Assembly: GCF_025398035.1 (NCBI RefSeq)
Contig: NZ_CP104558.1
Span: 186,001-250,000 of the forward strand
From: Rossellomorea vietnamensis
GTDB lineage: Bacteria; Bacillota; Bacilli; Bacillales; Bacillaceae_B
Direction of reading: 5' to 3'
DNA length: 64,000 nt
The notes under the pieces: model-generated
The model's database searches: none
Seen by the model: only the letters and a program-made list of their open reading frames with translations
Told to the model about the DNA's origin: nothing
Made by a program: the position numbers and the translations under genes
In this document: piece by piece, positions 1 to 8,785 of the stretch
How the letters are laid out: each line of letters opens with the position of its first letter
How positions within the stretch are numbered: position 1 is the stretch's first letter

Positions 1-611
1 TCTATGATTTCAAGGACAACCTTGAAGTACAGGAGCAATATGTTTCTTATATCGTTCAATCCGTACTGGATAACTGCAAGCTTGAATTGGACCGCCTTGG
101 AAGAGACGTGTCTAAACTTGAGCAGATCAAAGCTCCGTTCCCGCGCATCACATATGACGATGCCCTGAAATTATTGCATGAAAAAGGCTTTGATGATATC
201 GAGTGGGGAGATGACTTTGGTGCTCCGCACGAGACGGCCATTGCTGAAAGTTATGATAAGCCTGTGTTCATCACCCATTATCCGACTTCACTAAAACCTT
301 TTTACATGCAGCCGGATCCGGATCGTGATGATGTGGTATTATGTGCCGACCTGATTGCTCCTGAAGGGTATGGGGAAATTATCGGTGGTTCAGAACGTAT
401 CCATGATGCAGAGCTTATGAAAGCGCGTATCGAAGAGCATGAACTCGCTACAGACGCATACAAGTGGTATCTGGAATTAAGGGAATATGGATCTGTCCCT
501 CACTCCGGCTTCGGTCTTGGACTTGAAAGAACAGTAGCCTGGATCAGCGGAGTAGAACACGTAAGGGAAACCATCCCATTCCCACGTCTACTCAACCGTC
601 TGTATCCTTAA
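1..611 (+). CDS. asnS: Asparagine--tRNA ligase, C-terminal part (partial at window edge)
   Basis: The reading frame is open from base 3 and continues off the left edge, so only the last ~200 residues are present. AsnRS charges tRNA-Asn with asparagine in the cytoplasm. The visible part is the end of a class II synthetase catalytic core: a G-G-S-E-R-I-H segment and the class II motif 3 region [12 protein letters not shown], followed by the usual short ending at ...RLYP. These features are shared by AsnRS and AspRS. AsnRS is chosen because the next gene is dnaD, the arrangement found in B. subtilis and its relatives. A hairpin terminator follows. Confidence 0.93.
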   Translation, partial: YDFKDNLEVQEQYVSYIVQSVLDNCKLELDRLGRDVSKLEQIKAPFPRITYDDALKLLHEKGFDDIEWGDDFGAPHETAIAESYDKPVFITHYPTSLKPFYMQPDPDRDDVVLCADLIAPEGYGEIIGGSERIHDAELMKARIEEHELATDAYKWYLELREYGSVPHSGFGLGLERTVAWISGVEHVRETIPFPRLLNRLYP

Positions 612-624
612 TTACACTGACCTT

Positions 625-676
625 AGAGCTGGCTGGATTGCTTACACGCAATCCCTGCCGGTTCTTTTGTTTTTTC
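625..676 (+). terminator. Intrinsic terminator after asnS
   Basis: An imperfect inverted repeat (AGAGCTGGCTGGATTGC against GCAATCCCTGCCGGTTCT) is followed by a T-rich run. It separates asnS from dnaD. Confidence 0.7.
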
Positions 677-750
677 CAACTTTCTTCTAATCCATAACCA
701 TGTCCACATATATTGAATCATGATATACTAATGAGTGAGGTGTACTGAAT

Positions 751-1461
751 ATGGATTATAAACAATTAATGGTGTCCTGGATCGAAGAGGGGACACTGAA
801 CATCCCGCAATTATTATTATCAAACTACCATACACTGGGCTTAAATGAATCAGAATTTGTCCTGCTTTTGCATATTTACGGGCACTTGGAAAAGGGAAAC
901 TATTTTCCCACACCGGAAGAGCTTTCCAGTCCCATGAGCATTTCCAGTGAATTTTGTTCATCCCTATTACGAAAGCTCATTCAACAACGATTTTTATCGA
1001 TTGAAGAAGGTTCATCAGCAGAAGGGATCCTATTTGAGAAGTATTCTCTCAATCCACTATGGGAAAAGATGGCGGAATTCGTCATCCAGGATTCGAAAAT
1101 GAAACAAATGCAGCAATCGATGGAAGAAGAAGCGGATATCTATACGACATTCGAACAGGAATTCGGCCGCCCTCTTTCTCCATTGGAATGTGAGACCCTG
1201 GCCATGTGGCTGGATCAGGATGATCACAATGCCATTATCATTAAAGCGGCATTGAGGGAAGCGGTCATTTCAGGGAAGCTGAACTTCAGATACATCGATC
1301 GAATCCTTTTTGAATGGAAGAAAAATGGTGTGAAGACCATTGAAGATGCACGGAGCCAAAGCCAGCGCTTCAGGTCTCACCAAAAACCGGCTGCTTCGAA
1401 TGAACCAGCTTCTTCTCCAAAGCGAAAATCAGTACCATTCTATAATTGGCTTGAGCAATAA
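751..1461 (+). CDS. dnaD: DNA replication initiation protein DnaD
   Basis: DnaD is the primosomal protein that remodels DNA and helps load the replicative helicase with DnaA, DnaB and DnaI at oriC and at restart sites. The 236-residue product has the expected length and two-domain build: an N-terminal winged-helix oligomerisation domain (about 1-130) and a C-terminal DnaB2/DnaD helical domain. The latter carries the stretch FGRPLSPLECETLAMW and the YIDRILFEWKKNG motif. The C-terminus ends in VPFYNWLEQ, as in B. subtilis. GAGGTG lies just upstream of the ATG. It precedes nth, as in B. subtilis. Confidence 0.96.
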   Translation: MDYKQLMVSWIEEGTLNIPQLLLSNYHTLGLNESEFVLLLHIYGHLEKGNYFPTPEELSSPMSISSEFCSSLLRKLIQQRFLSIEEGSSAEGILFEKYSLNPLWEKMAEFVIQDSKMKQMQQSMEEEADIYTTFEQEFGRPLSPLECETLAMWLDQDDHNAIIIKAALREAVISGKLNFRYIDRILFEWKKNGVKTIEDARSQSQRFRSHQKPAASNEPASSPKRKSVPFYNWLEQ

Positions 1462-1470
1462 AACAATGAA

Positions 1471-1516
1471 AGGGGACTGACTCTCACATCTTTGGGTTGG
1501 TCTCTTTTTTTGATAC
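1471..1516 (+). terminator. Possible terminator between dnaD and nth
   Basis: GGGGACTGAC can pair fully with GTTGGTCTCT if G-U wobbles are allowed, and a run of seven T follows. The stem is wobble-rich, so readthrough into nth is likely. Confidence 0.45.
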
Positions 1517-1549
1517 AATTCATTCCTTGGGTTGGAGGTAGCAGGAAAC

Positions 1550-2206
1550 ATGTTAAATAATAAACAAATACATATTTGTCTCGATGAAATGAGAAAAATG
1601 TTCCCCGATGCACATTGTGAACTCCGTCATGACAATCCCTTTGAACTCGTCATAGCAGTCCTTCTATCGGCGCAGTGTACGGATGTCCTGGTGAATAAAG
1701 TGACAAAAGGTTTATTTGAGAAATATAAAAAACCTGAGGACTATCTGGAGGTCTCATTGGAGGAAGTCCAACAGGATATACGCTCTATCGGTCTATATCG
1801 TAATAAAGCTAAAAATATCCGCAAACTATGTGAAATCCTCCTTACTGAGTATGGGGGAGAAGTGCCGAAAAGACATGAGGAATTAGTGAAGCTTCCCGGC
1901 GTGGGCAGGAAGACGGCAAACGTCGTGGTTTCCGTTGCCTTTGGAGAACCCGCCTTAGCAGTCGACACCCATGTGGAACGCGTCAGTAAAAGGTTGGGAA
2001 TCTGCAGGTGGAAAGACAGTGTATTGGAAGTGGAAAAAACGTTAATGAAAAAGATCCCGAGAGAAGAGTGGTCCGAAACCCATCACCGGTTGATTTTTTT
2101 CGGGAGGTATCACTGTAAGGCGCAATCTCCTCAATGCGAGGTTTGTCCCCTGGTAGACCTGTGCAGGGAAGGTCAGAAAAGATTGAAGAAAAAGGTCCGC
2201 ATATGA
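1550..2206 (+). CDS. nth: Endonuclease III (DNA glycosylase/AP lyase)
   Basis: Endonuclease III removes oxidised pyrimidines and nicks abasic sites in base excision repair. The 218-residue protein has the helix-hairpin-helix LPGVGRKTANVV with the catalytic lysine, the catalytic aspartate in VDTHVERV, and a C-terminal [4Fe-4S] loop with spacing C-x6-C-x2-C-x5-C. The ATG at 1550 is chosen because GGAGGT lies about 12 bases upstream; an in-frame TTG at 1532 overlaps that ribosome binding site. The stop codon overlaps the start of ypoC in an ATGA, so the two are probably translationally coupled. Confidence 0.96.
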   Translation: MLNNKQIHICLDEMRKMFPDAHCELRHDNPFELVIAVLLSAQCTDVLVNKVTKGLFEKYKKPEDYLEVSLEEVQQDIRSIGLYRNKAKNIRKLCEILLTEYGGEVPKRHEELVKLPGVGRKTANVVVSVAFGEPALAVDTHVERVSKRLGICRWKDSVLEVEKTLMKKIPREEWSETHHRLIFFGRYHCKAQSPQCEVCPLVDLCREGQKRLKKKVRI

Positions 2207-2718
2207 GTGATACCGTCTTCAACATACCGATCGAATTGAGAGATCCCTTTTTCTTTTCTGGGGATAGAGTAAAGATCGATGAGACTCACTTTGAACCTTG
2301 TGAACCATTTTTTGCATATGAACTCCTTTATTACAATGGGAGGGGTGCGGATTCCCTTCCTTGGCAGGTTCAAGGGGCATGGGTAAAAGACATCCTCATG
2401 GAGTGGAAAAAAGAAGAGGAGCATCTTAACGTGCTATTTAAAGGCCGCTCAAAAGGCATATCGGAGTCAATGAGAAAAAGTATTGCCAGGTTTTATGTGC
2501 TTTTGTATTGGAGCAATAAGCATCCGGTCAGGTTGGAGAATTGGCAGTCATCAATTGGACACTTTTCCTTAAAGCCTGTTAATGTCATTGAACGTTTAAC
2601 CTTCATCAGAAATAATCCGGCACTCTATCACTCGTTTATTCAGCTGTCCCAGCTTTTTGAAGAACAACATAAGCAATATGCCAAGCATCAGGCTTTGAAT
2701 CAATGGGCAAATAAATAA
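2203..2718 (+). CDS. ypoC: YpoC family protein
   Basis: A 171-residue soluble protein of unknown function, assigned as YpoC from position (directly after nth, before convergent ponA) and size. The C-terminal half is helical, without signal peptide or membrane segment, and no catalytic motif is visible. The ATG overlaps the nth stop (ATGA), so it probably depends on coupled translation. The family is restricted to Bacillales as far as I know. The transcript ends at a strong hairpin shared with ponA. Confidence 0.82.
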   Translation: MSDTVFNIPIELRDPFFFSGDRVKIDETHFEPCEPFFAYELLYYNGRGADSLPWQVQGAWVKDILMEWKKEEEHLNVLFKGRSKGISESMRKSIARFYVLLYWSNKHPVRLENWQSSIGHFSLKPVNVIERLTFIRNNPALYHSFIQLSQLFEEQHKQYAKHQALNQWANK

Positions 2719-2755
2719 GGCAACGAGAGAAAATCTCTCGTTGCCTTATTTTTAT
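2714..2755. terminator. Bidirectional terminator between ypoC and ponA
   Basis: A perfect 17-bp inverted repeat (2714-2730 and 2734-2750, loop AAA) has T-runs on both strands. It serves the convergent ypoC and ponA transcripts. Confidence 0.9.
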
Positions 2756-5490
2756 TCTTGATTTCTTCCAGGTTCTGATTGAGTAGCAGGTGTACCAGTG
2801 CCATCACCGGTGCCGGTTCCCGTTCCAGCCCCGGTATCATCACCGGTGCCGGTTCCGCCAGTGCCGTCACCGGTCGTTCCGCCATCACCGGTTCCAGTGT
2901 CACCGCCACCGCCTGTTCCTCCGTCTCCGGTCCCGTCTCCTTCAGGTGGGGGAGTGGTACCATCCTCGTTACCTGGAGTACCGCCGTCATTGCCGGAGTT
3001 ATCATCATTTCCGTTTCCTTGACCATTACCATTGCCATTTCCCTGGTCATTTCCGTTTCCTTGACCATTGTCGTTGTTGCCTTCATTGTCATCTTCCGGC
3101 TTTCCTTCATCCTTTTTATCCCCTTTAACTTCTACGTTTACGGATGCAGGGTTACTTCGTTGATCACCTGAAATGGCTACAACTTCAAAGGTGAAGGTAC
3201 CTTCGGACTGAATGTTTTCGACATTTAATCCTTTTTTATCTGTAGTTGTCAAGACTTGTTTCGCTTCACCATTGATGGATACGGAAACTTCGAACTGTAC
3301 GTCTTTTTCTTTACCGTAATCCCATGCAAGGGTGATGGTTTTATCCTTCTTATTGAATTTCCCTTTCAGTTTGGAAGGGGCATCGATTTTATCGAATTCC
3401 TTGGAAACTTTGGAAGGTTCCGTTCCCTTCACGAATAGTTCTGTGATGATTCTGTCATCAGGTGTATATTCGCTTGGCAGTCTCGCAGGATCGCTTCCCA
3501 TTTCCACTTTCGATTCCACTACGCTGTCAGGCTTTTTGAAGTCAGCTGTATCGACGCCATCATGAACATAGCTCATCAAGTCACTTACGATATATTGAGC
3601 GACATGGCGATCAGTAGGGGACAGTGGAATGGATTGAGTCTTGTAACCGGTCCAAACGGCTGCCGTGTAATTGGTCGTGTATCCTACAAACCATGAATCA
3701 GGTGCACCTGATTTTGCGATGCCATATTTATCCCGCTCTTCTTGGGAATAGTTGGTCGTACCTGATTTACCTGCCATCGGCAACCCGGGCACTTTAGCGA
3801 ATTTACCCGTACCCTGCGGGTGATCGATGACGCTTTTCAGCATATCGGAAACCATATAAGCCGTGTATTCCTTCATCGCCGGTTGAGGTTTGTTTTCATT
3901 CTTAATTTCTGTTTCTCCATCGCGCAGGACGATTTTCGTTACGGTGTGAGGCTTATTATAAACACCTTCATTACCGAATGCACCATACGCACCCGCCATT
4001 TGTACGGAGTTTACACCAGGTGAAACCCCTCCAATGGAAGCTGATTCATAGTAATGGTCGAACTTCAGTCCCAGTCCATTGACGAAATCGGCCGCCTTCT
4101 CAGCTCCAACAGCCTGGAAGGCTTTTAAAGCTGTGATATTCCGGGAATCCCACAGTCCTTCACGGATGGTGATCGGTCCTTTGAATTGACCGTCGTAGTT
4201 GTTGATTTCCGTTCCATTTGAATATTCATAGGGCTCATCTTTTAAAATATGGTAGGTTGACCATTTTAGATGTTCGATGGCAGGAGCGTAGTCAAGCAAC
4301 GGCTTGATGGTCGATCCCGGCTGACGCTTGGAGTCGATGGCGTAGTTGAAACCACGCTTGACCTCGGGATCTTGTTCTCTTCCGCCGCCAATGGCCCTGA
4401 TTTCCCCTGTTTTCGTATCCATGAGGGTCACACCGGCCTGCATCGGCTCATCCGGATTTTCCGGATAGCTGAAACTCGTGTTTTCACCTGCCAAAATTTC
4501 TTCCAATCGTGTTTGGGCATCCGGGTCGACGGTTGTATAGACTTTTAAGCCATCGGAAAATAGGTTGTAATCCCCCATTTTCTGTACTTCATCTATGACA
4601 GCATCCACAAATGCAGGATACTTATCTCCGTTTTTCTTTTCCACTTCTTCAGCCGATACCAGTCCTTTTGTAATCGGGACGGCTTGTGCGGCTTTCTTTT
4701 CTTTTTCCGTAATTTTTCCGTGCTGAGCCATTAATGACAGAACGATATTACGTCTTTTCTCTGCACTTTCAGGGTGCTTAAGAGGGTTATAATTGTTCGG
4801 GCTTTGTGGAAGTCCCGCAATCATAGCTGCTTCGTGCAGTTCGATATCCTTGATGTCCTTACCGTAATAATGATCGGCAGCTGTCGCCATCCCATTGATT
4901 CCGTCGGACATATAGACCTTATTGAAGTACATTTCAAAGATTTCTTCTTTTGTATATTCCTGTTCAAGTTTCAGAGCAAGCCACGCTTCCTGTGCTTTTC
5001 TCTTCAAGGTTTTCTCAGGGCTTAAAAAAGAGCCCTTGATGACTTGCTGGGTGATCGTAGAAGCACCTTCTGAACCGAATCCTCCGGTCACATTGGCGAT
5101 GACTGCACCACCTAAACGGATGAGGTCGATCCCATTATGTTTATAGAATCGGTTATCCTCCGTTGCAATGACGGCGTCCTGCATGACCTGAGGGATGTCG
5201 TCGAAGTTTGCATACTCCCGTTTTTCTTTTCCTACAGTCGTGATCAGGTCTCCGTTCATATCATAAATCTCGGATGCGATCGGATCCTTCAGCAATTTTT
5301 CGTCAAGCTTTGGTGCGCTTGATGCGTAATAGGCAAATAACCCTGCACCCGCGAGCATACCGATGATCCCGATAATAAATAATGATATAATGACGCGCTT
5401 AACCATAGAGCCTTTTTTCTTGCCCTTAGGGGATTTAGACTTCTGTTGGGCCAGGCGTTTTTCTTCCCTTGACTTATATTGACCAGCCAT
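2752..5490 (-). CDS. ponA: Class A penicillin-binding protein 1 (PBP1A/1B)
   Basis: A bifunctional peptidoglycan synthase with glycosyltransferase and transpeptidase activity on the outer face of the membrane. The 912-residue protein has a short Lys-rich cytoplasmic tail, one membrane segment at about 30-53, a GT51 domain (ATEDNRFYKHNG, STITQQV) and a transpeptidase domain. The latter has the active serine in GSTIKP near residue 393, SRN, and KSGTT. A fibronectin III-like module follows. The last ~125 residues are a low-complexity tail rich in Gly, Asp, Asn and Thr, ending in Q-rich residues. recU lies 104 bp upstream on the same strand; recU-ponA is an operon in B. subtilis. Confidence 0.96.
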   Translation of the reverse strand: MAGQYKSREEKRLAQQKSKSPKGKKKGSMVKRVIISLFIIGIIGMLAGAGLFAYYASSAPKLDEKLLKDPIASEIYDMNGDLITTVGKEKREYANFDDIPQVMQDAVIATEDNRFYKHNGIDLIRLGGAVIANVTGGFGSEGASTITQQVIKGSFLSPEKTLKRKAQEAWLALKLEQEYTKEEIFEMYFNKVYMSDGINGMATAADHYYGKDIKDIELHEAAMIAGLPQSPNNYNPLKHPESAEKRRNIVLSLMAQHGKITEKEKKAAQAVPITKGLVSAEEVEKKNGDKYPAFVDAVIDEVQKMGDYNLFSDGLKVYTTVDPDAQTRLEEILAGENTSFSYPENPDEPMQAGVTLMDTKTGEIRAIGGGREQDPEVKRGFNYAIDSKRQPGSTIKPLLDYAPAIEHLKWSTYHILKDEPYEYSNGTEINNYDGQFKGPITIREGLWDSRNITALKAFQAVGAEKAADFVNGLGLKFDHYYESASIGGVSPGVNSVQMAGAYGAFGNEGVYNKPHTVTKIVLRDGETEIKNENKPQPAMKEYTAYMVSDMLKSVIDHPQGTGKFAKVPGLPMAGKSGTTNYSQEERDKYGIAKSGAPDSWFVGYTTNYTAAVWTGYKTQSIPLSPTDRHVAQYIVSDLMSYVHDGVDTADFKKPDSVVESKVEMGSDPARLPSEYTPDDRIITELFVKGTEPSKVSKEFDKIDAPSKLKGKFNKKDKTITLAWDYGKEKDVQFEVSVSINGEAKQVLTTTDKKGLNVENIQSEGTFTFEVVAISGDQRSNPASVNVEVKGDKKDEGKPEDDNEGNNDNGQGNGNDQGNGNGNGQGNGNDDNSGNDGGTPGNEDGTTPPPEGDGTGDGGTGGGGDTGTGDGGTTGDGTGGTGTGDDTGAGTGTGTGDGTGTPATQSEPGRNQE

Positions 5491-5594
5491 ATTGTTTCCT
5501 CACTTTCAGGTCTTCTCTGTTTTTAGTATTGTCTAAGATTAAAAATATACTACTCATAATGAGATAAAATATAGATTAACTCATTTTTCATAAA

Positions 5595-6203
5595 CTAAAA
5601 ATATAACTGATGGACTATTTTTAAATAATCGACCCTGGGATGGAGTCCCAATGGAATGGAGAACCCTTTCTCTTCCATTTCCTCCCGCTTGATTGATTTT
5701 CTCCCGCCACCTGCCATGCGGTCCCAGTAAACACGCAGTGCCTCGTAAGGTAGGAGGAATACCTCTTCTGAGAGGGAGAACCTAATGAGTACGAAAGTGA
5801 TGCCTTCCTGCTTATGGACCGACTCCATGTGAAGAATCTGGTGTTCATGAAAATTTTGAAGGGGGAAGGACGTCTTATTTTTCGTTTCCTTCGCTTCAAA
5901 GTCAATGTATCTTCCTTTGAAGACCCCGTTATAGTCTGTCGTTGACGGCTGTTTAAAGTACGCTTCCTTTATGACTGCGGCACTCCTTGAAGGATAGTGA
6001 ACATCCACAATTTGAACCGGGGTGGGTTTTTTGTGAATCACCGCTTTTTGAAACGTCAAATAAAATTGATTGGTTTCGTTGATATCTTCTTCCAGTGTCA
6101 TCCCTCTATTGCTGTACGATACTTGTTTCGGTTTTGCCTTTGGTTTTTTTGAGGGTAATGTCGCTTCCACATATTTCTTTCCATTGGGATAATGGAATTT
6201 CAT
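5595..6203 (-). CDS. recU: Holliday junction resolvase RecU
   Basis: RecU cleaves four-way DNA junctions in recombinational repair and chromosome segregation. The product is 202 residues (B. subtilis RecU about 206). It starts [11 protein letters not shown] and contains the conserved [11 protein letters not shown] segment, the nuclease core [19 protein letters not shown] with the catalytic D-x(n)-E-x-K, and a basic C-terminus. The ATG at 6203 follows GAGGTG at good spacing. It is transcribed divergently from yppC and is upstream of ponA. Confidence 0.95.
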   Translation of the reverse strand: MKFHYPNGKKYVEATLPSKKPKAKPKQVSYSNRGMTLEEDINETNQFYLTFQKAVIHKKPTPVQIVDVHYPSRSAAVIKEAYFKQPSTTDYNGVFKGRYIDFEAKETKNKTSFPLQNFHEHQILHMESVHKQEGITFVLIRFSLSEEVFLLPYEALRVYWDRMAGGGRKSIKREEMEEKGFSIPLGLHPRVDYLKIVHQLYF

Positions 6204-6318
6204 GGTAATTCACCTCGCAGACTAATCTATATCATAACAGAAACCACTCCATTTTGTGTGAATAATTGTTTACAAATCTCCTCATTCTAGGATTAGATGG
6301 GGAGGTGGGATAGGAAGG

Positions 6319-7356
6319 ATGGATAAATTCAGCAATACTTATCGCTTTTTACCCTATTTACCTGAACCTAAACGTACAAAAGAATGGATACACGATGTAA
6401 ATCATCTGGTGGATGAATACAATCAGGATAATATATCACGCACAAAAGCTTATCAAACATTTTTTCTCCTTCATCCTGAGATAAAATGGTCTTTCCTGGC
6501 CTCTATGGTATCAAGGAATGCTGGATGGAATATGACCGATTTAAAGGGGGATATCTTTCCCGACCTCTTGAGTCATAAGACATGTGATCTTCTGTTTATG
6601 ACATATGAAAGGGCGAATTGGAGCATCTTTCAGGATGCATTCCCTCAACTCCTTCTCTATCATTATTCGACGTTATATAAGAAGAAAATGTTTCATCTCT
6701 TTCAAGACTTTCACATTTCGCATTTCATGCAAGAGGAATGGAACCGGTTCTGGGAAGAGAGGGATGAAAGGCGATTGGTGCAGTCACTCATCATAAATGA
6801 ACAGCATCTTATCCAGGGGCCGGTCATCGAGCATGGGCTGTACAAGAGAAAGGTGTTTGGCTCGTCGCTCTTCTTTTTAGAAGACCACCTGCATTTCAGT
6901 TCCGTCCTTTTCCCTACTTTACATGGAGACCTTTATGGGGCGAGTGTACATGGTTTCAGAAAGGTTGAAAATAGAATCAAGTTGGGTAACCTCCTGTTTG
7001 AACTATTATTTCATCCTGATTACCATAGTCTCTTTCTTGAGTTTGCTTTAAAGGTCGAGCATACAGGTACCAGGACGGATTACGAGAAATATTGCCGTGG
7101 AGTCCCTGAAACGAATACACCTGTTCTTAAAAAGGCATACGGTCCAATAACCCATAATTGGGCTCATCACACGGACTGGTCCGTCGACAAAATTATTGAG
7201 GGGAACTGGTATGAAAAGCAGGAACTTCCTGGAGACGTCATCATGACAAAGTGGTTTTTCCATAAGCAGCGGCAACTGCAGAAAATGGCAGTCACCAAGA
7301 AGTTTTTCAAGGGGATATGGCCTGGTCGAAAGAAAAAGAAGATGCGGACATTTTGA
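6319..7356 (+). CDS. yppC: YppC, DUF2515 family protein
   Basis: A 345-residue soluble protein of unknown function, rich in aromatic and histidine residues. Position (divergent from recU, before sspM and the yppDEFG cluster) and length match B. subtilis YppC of the DUF2515 family. No signal peptide, membrane segment or catalytic motif is recognisable. The C-terminus is strongly basic (GRKKKKMRTF). GGAGGTG lies about 11 bases upstream of the ATG. The stop codon sits at the centre of a perfect 21-bp inverted repeat that forms the terminator. Confidence 0.85.
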   Translation: MDKFSNTYRFLPYLPEPKRTKEWIHDVNHLVDEYNQDNISRTKAYQTFFLLHPEIKWSFLASMVSRNAGWNMTDLKGDIFPDLLSHKTCDLLFMTYERANWSIFQDAFPQLLLYHYSTLYKKKMFHLFQDFHISHFMQEEWNRFWEERDERRLVQSLIINEQHLIQGPVIEHGLYKRKVFGSSLFFLEDHLHFSSVLFPTLHGDLYGASVHGFRKVENRIKLGNLLFELLFHPDYHSLFLEFALKVEHTGTRTDYEKYCRGVPETNTPVLKKAYGPITHNWAHHTDWSVDKIIEGNWYEKQELPGDVIMTKWFFHKQRQLQKMAVTKKFFKGIWPGRKKKKMRTF

Positions 7357-7378
7357 AAATGTCCGCATCTTCTTTTGA
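7334..7378 (+). terminator. Intrinsic terminator overlapping the end of yppC
   Basis: A perfect 21-bp inverted repeat (7334-7354 and 7356-7376) is centred on the yppC stop codon and ends in T. The last codons of yppC form its left arm. It may also serve sspM, which ends close by on the other strand. Confidence 0.82.
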
Positions 7379-7391
7379 ATAGTATAACTTC

Positions 7392-7493
7392 TTAGGTTGA
7401 TGGTCTGTTTTCGCCCTCTAGTTTAGGGTTGCCTTTGGATGCTTTGGTTTCGGCTTGGTTTGCTTTGTTTTGTTTGTTTTTTGGATTTTTCAT
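7392..7493 (-). CDS. sspM: Small acid-soluble spore protein M
   Basis: A short 33-residue gene. The product begins MKNPKNKQNKANQ and ends LEGENRPST; the NRPST ending and the Lys, Asn and Gln-rich composition match the minor spore protein SspM. SspM is made in the forespore and has no known enzymatic role. GGAGGTG lies about 8 bases upstream of the ATG. A sigma-G-like promoter is visible upstream. The neighbours yppC and yppD agree with its expected position in Bacillus. Confidence 0.85.
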   Translation of the reverse strand: MKNPKNKQNKANQAETKASKGNPKLEGENRPST

Positions 7494-7512
7494 TGAGTCA
7501 CACCTCCACCCT

Positions 7513-7543
7513 TAGTATTTTGAGTTTTGGGTCCTTTTATTCA
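7513..7543 (-). promoter_or_regulatory. Sigma-G-like promoter of sspM
   Basis: On the minus strand, TGAATA (7538-7543) is followed after 18 bp by AATACTA (7513-7519). This resembles the sigma-G consensus (TGAATA, CATACTA), which fits a forespore-specific ssp gene. Confidence 0.55.
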
Positions 7544-7684
7544 GGAGGTGTCGAAACATCCTGTAGGAATGTCCTATTTGCACTTTCTTTGGCGAAACGC
7601 TTCTAGTTTTGTCAGGGGGGGAGGGAAAGGAAAAAGGACGGAGAATTACTGTATTAATCCAAAAAAAAAGGTGGGAGGATTCAC

Positions 7685-7939
7685 ATGCTTCCAAAACAAG
7701 ATATTATGTTAAAGTTAGCTGAAATCGAAGAAAGCCTCAATCAGTTGGAACAGAGCCTGCATGACCGAATCTCGGTCGAAGAGCAAGAAGGACTTGGCAC
7801 CCTTTCCGATCAGATACAGAAAATGGACAGTCAATTAAGTTCAATGGAGAGAAAGACAGGGTCTAAAACGGCTATTATGAAGAATAGAGAAAAATCCTAT
7901 GTCTTACAAAAACTTGAATTATCCTTTAAGACGTCTTAA
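7685..7939 (+). CDS. yppD: YppD-like small coiled-coil protein
   Basis: An 84-residue hydrophilic protein with heptad-like leucines (residues about 5-60) that suggest a coiled coil. There is no membrane segment or known motif. It is placed as YppD by its position between sspM and yppE and by its length; sequence similarity could not be checked. GGGAGG sits 6 bases upstream of the ATG. A small hairpin follows the stop. Confidence 0.65.
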   Translation: MLPKQDIMLKLAEIEESLNQLEQSLHDRISVEEQEGLGTLSDQIQKMDSQLSSMERKTGSKTAIMKNREKSYVLQKLELSFKTS

Positions 7940-7953
7940 ACTGATTTTATAAT

Positions 7954-7980
7954 AAAGTAGCATGGTGCTACTTTTGTTTT
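7954..7980 (+). terminator. Short terminator between yppD and yppE
   Basis: AAAGTAGCA pairs with TGCTACTTT around a 3-base loop and is followed by a T-rich stretch. Confidence 0.6.
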
Positions 7981-8009
7981 TTGTCTAGATTTTTTATGGA
8001 GGGCTTTTT

Positions 8010-8366
8010 TTGAAAGAATTGATAAACGTTACGGAAGAGCTTCTCGTCCTGTCCGAGAAGATGATAAGTGAATATAAAAGCAGGCGCGAGTCAGGTGAAA
8101 AAGGGGACTTTTATACTGAAGTGAAGCCGTTTGCGGACGAAGTGAAAGAAAAGAATGACCGATGGAAAGACCTGTCCCTGAATTGGATCAAAGATACTAA
8201 GCCTAAGCACATCCATTTCCCTCAGATTCTCAATACGTTCGATAACATTGAAATGTTATCGGTTCACTGTTTCTTTCCTGAATCCAGTTATAACCGGTTC
8301 ATCAGTCATTACCAATCTGTTTCGTACGTTCTCGGTACCGAACTCGATGAATTGAACGGAAAATAA
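8010..8366 (+). CDS. yppE: YppE, DUF1798 family protein
   Basis: A 118-residue, mostly helical soluble protein matching the DUF1798/YppE family by length, position and the segment FYTEVKPFADEVKEKNDRW. Function is unknown. The start is TTG at 8010, with GGAGGG 6 bases upstream; no better ATG exists. It ends at a bidirectional hairpin facing yppF. Confidence 0.82.
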   Translation: MKELINVTEELLVLSEKMISEYKSRRESGEKGDFYTEVKPFADEVKEKNDRWKDLSLNWIKDTKPKHIHFPQILNTFDNIEMLSVHCFFPESSYNRFISHYQSVSYVLGTELDELNGK

Positions 8367-8397
8367 GAGGCTGCCGTTTTGGCAGCCTCTTTCTTAT
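8364..8397. terminator. Bidirectional terminator between yppE and yppF
   Basis: AGAGGCTGCC pairs with GGCAGCCTCT, with T-rich flanks on the + strand and A-rich flanks upstream. It serves the convergent yppE and yppF. Confidence 0.8.
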
Positions 8398-8576
8398 GGA
8401 GTTGAAATCGCATTTTCTTCTATTGTATTGATCTCTTTCGCTAATCCTTTGTAGTGATGAAAGGAGATTTCATTCGAAATATAAAGTTTTTTGGCCAGTG
8501 TAAGAAGTTCTTGTTGGTCGGTTGCTTGATACTGTTTACTGCTTTCATATCTTTTCAGCAATTCGTTAAGGTTCAT
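8394..8576 (-). CDS. yppF: YppF family protein
   Basis: A 60-residue protein starting MNLNELLKRYESSKQ. It matches the YppF family by length, position and the pattern LLTLAKKLYISNEIS. It looks soluble and helical; function is unknown. The ATG at 8576 is chosen over an upstream in-frame start at 8591 because GGGAGG lies 7 bases before it. Confidence 0.82.
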   Translation of the reverse strand: MNLNELLKRYESSKQYQATDQQELLTLAKKLYISNEISFHHYKGLAKEINTIEENAISTP

Positions 8577-8728
8577 CTTGATTCCTCCCAATACACATAT
8601 TTCATATGAATGATCATAGCTCTTTCTACCTTCATCCTATCATAGAAAACCCTTTCTTTAAGTTGTAAGAATAGTGTAACTTCCGACATTCTTCTCACAG
8701 TTGTCGAAAATTCTTTATGGGTTCTTTC

Positions 8729-8755
8729 ACCATTTTTCCATTCTTACATAAAATA
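8729..8755 (+). promoter_or_regulatory. Sigma-K-like promoter of yppG
   Basis: AC (8729-8730) is followed after 16 bp by CATAAAATA (8747-8755), which fits the sigma-K pattern AC-N16/17-CATANNNTA. This suggests late mother-cell expression of yppG. Confidence 0.5.
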
Positions 8756-8785
8756 GTGTAACCACTAAAAGTAGGGGGGCTAAGT

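Noticed and set aside
2779..3171. Several overlapping + strand frames rich in Ser, Pro, Val and His
   Set aside because: They are antisense to the Gly/Asp-rich tail of ponA, have no ribosome binding sites, and result from the low-complexity codons.
7527..7712. 61-codon + strand frame before yppD
   Set aside because: It covers the sspM promoter, lacks an SD, and its end overlaps the well-supported start of yppD.
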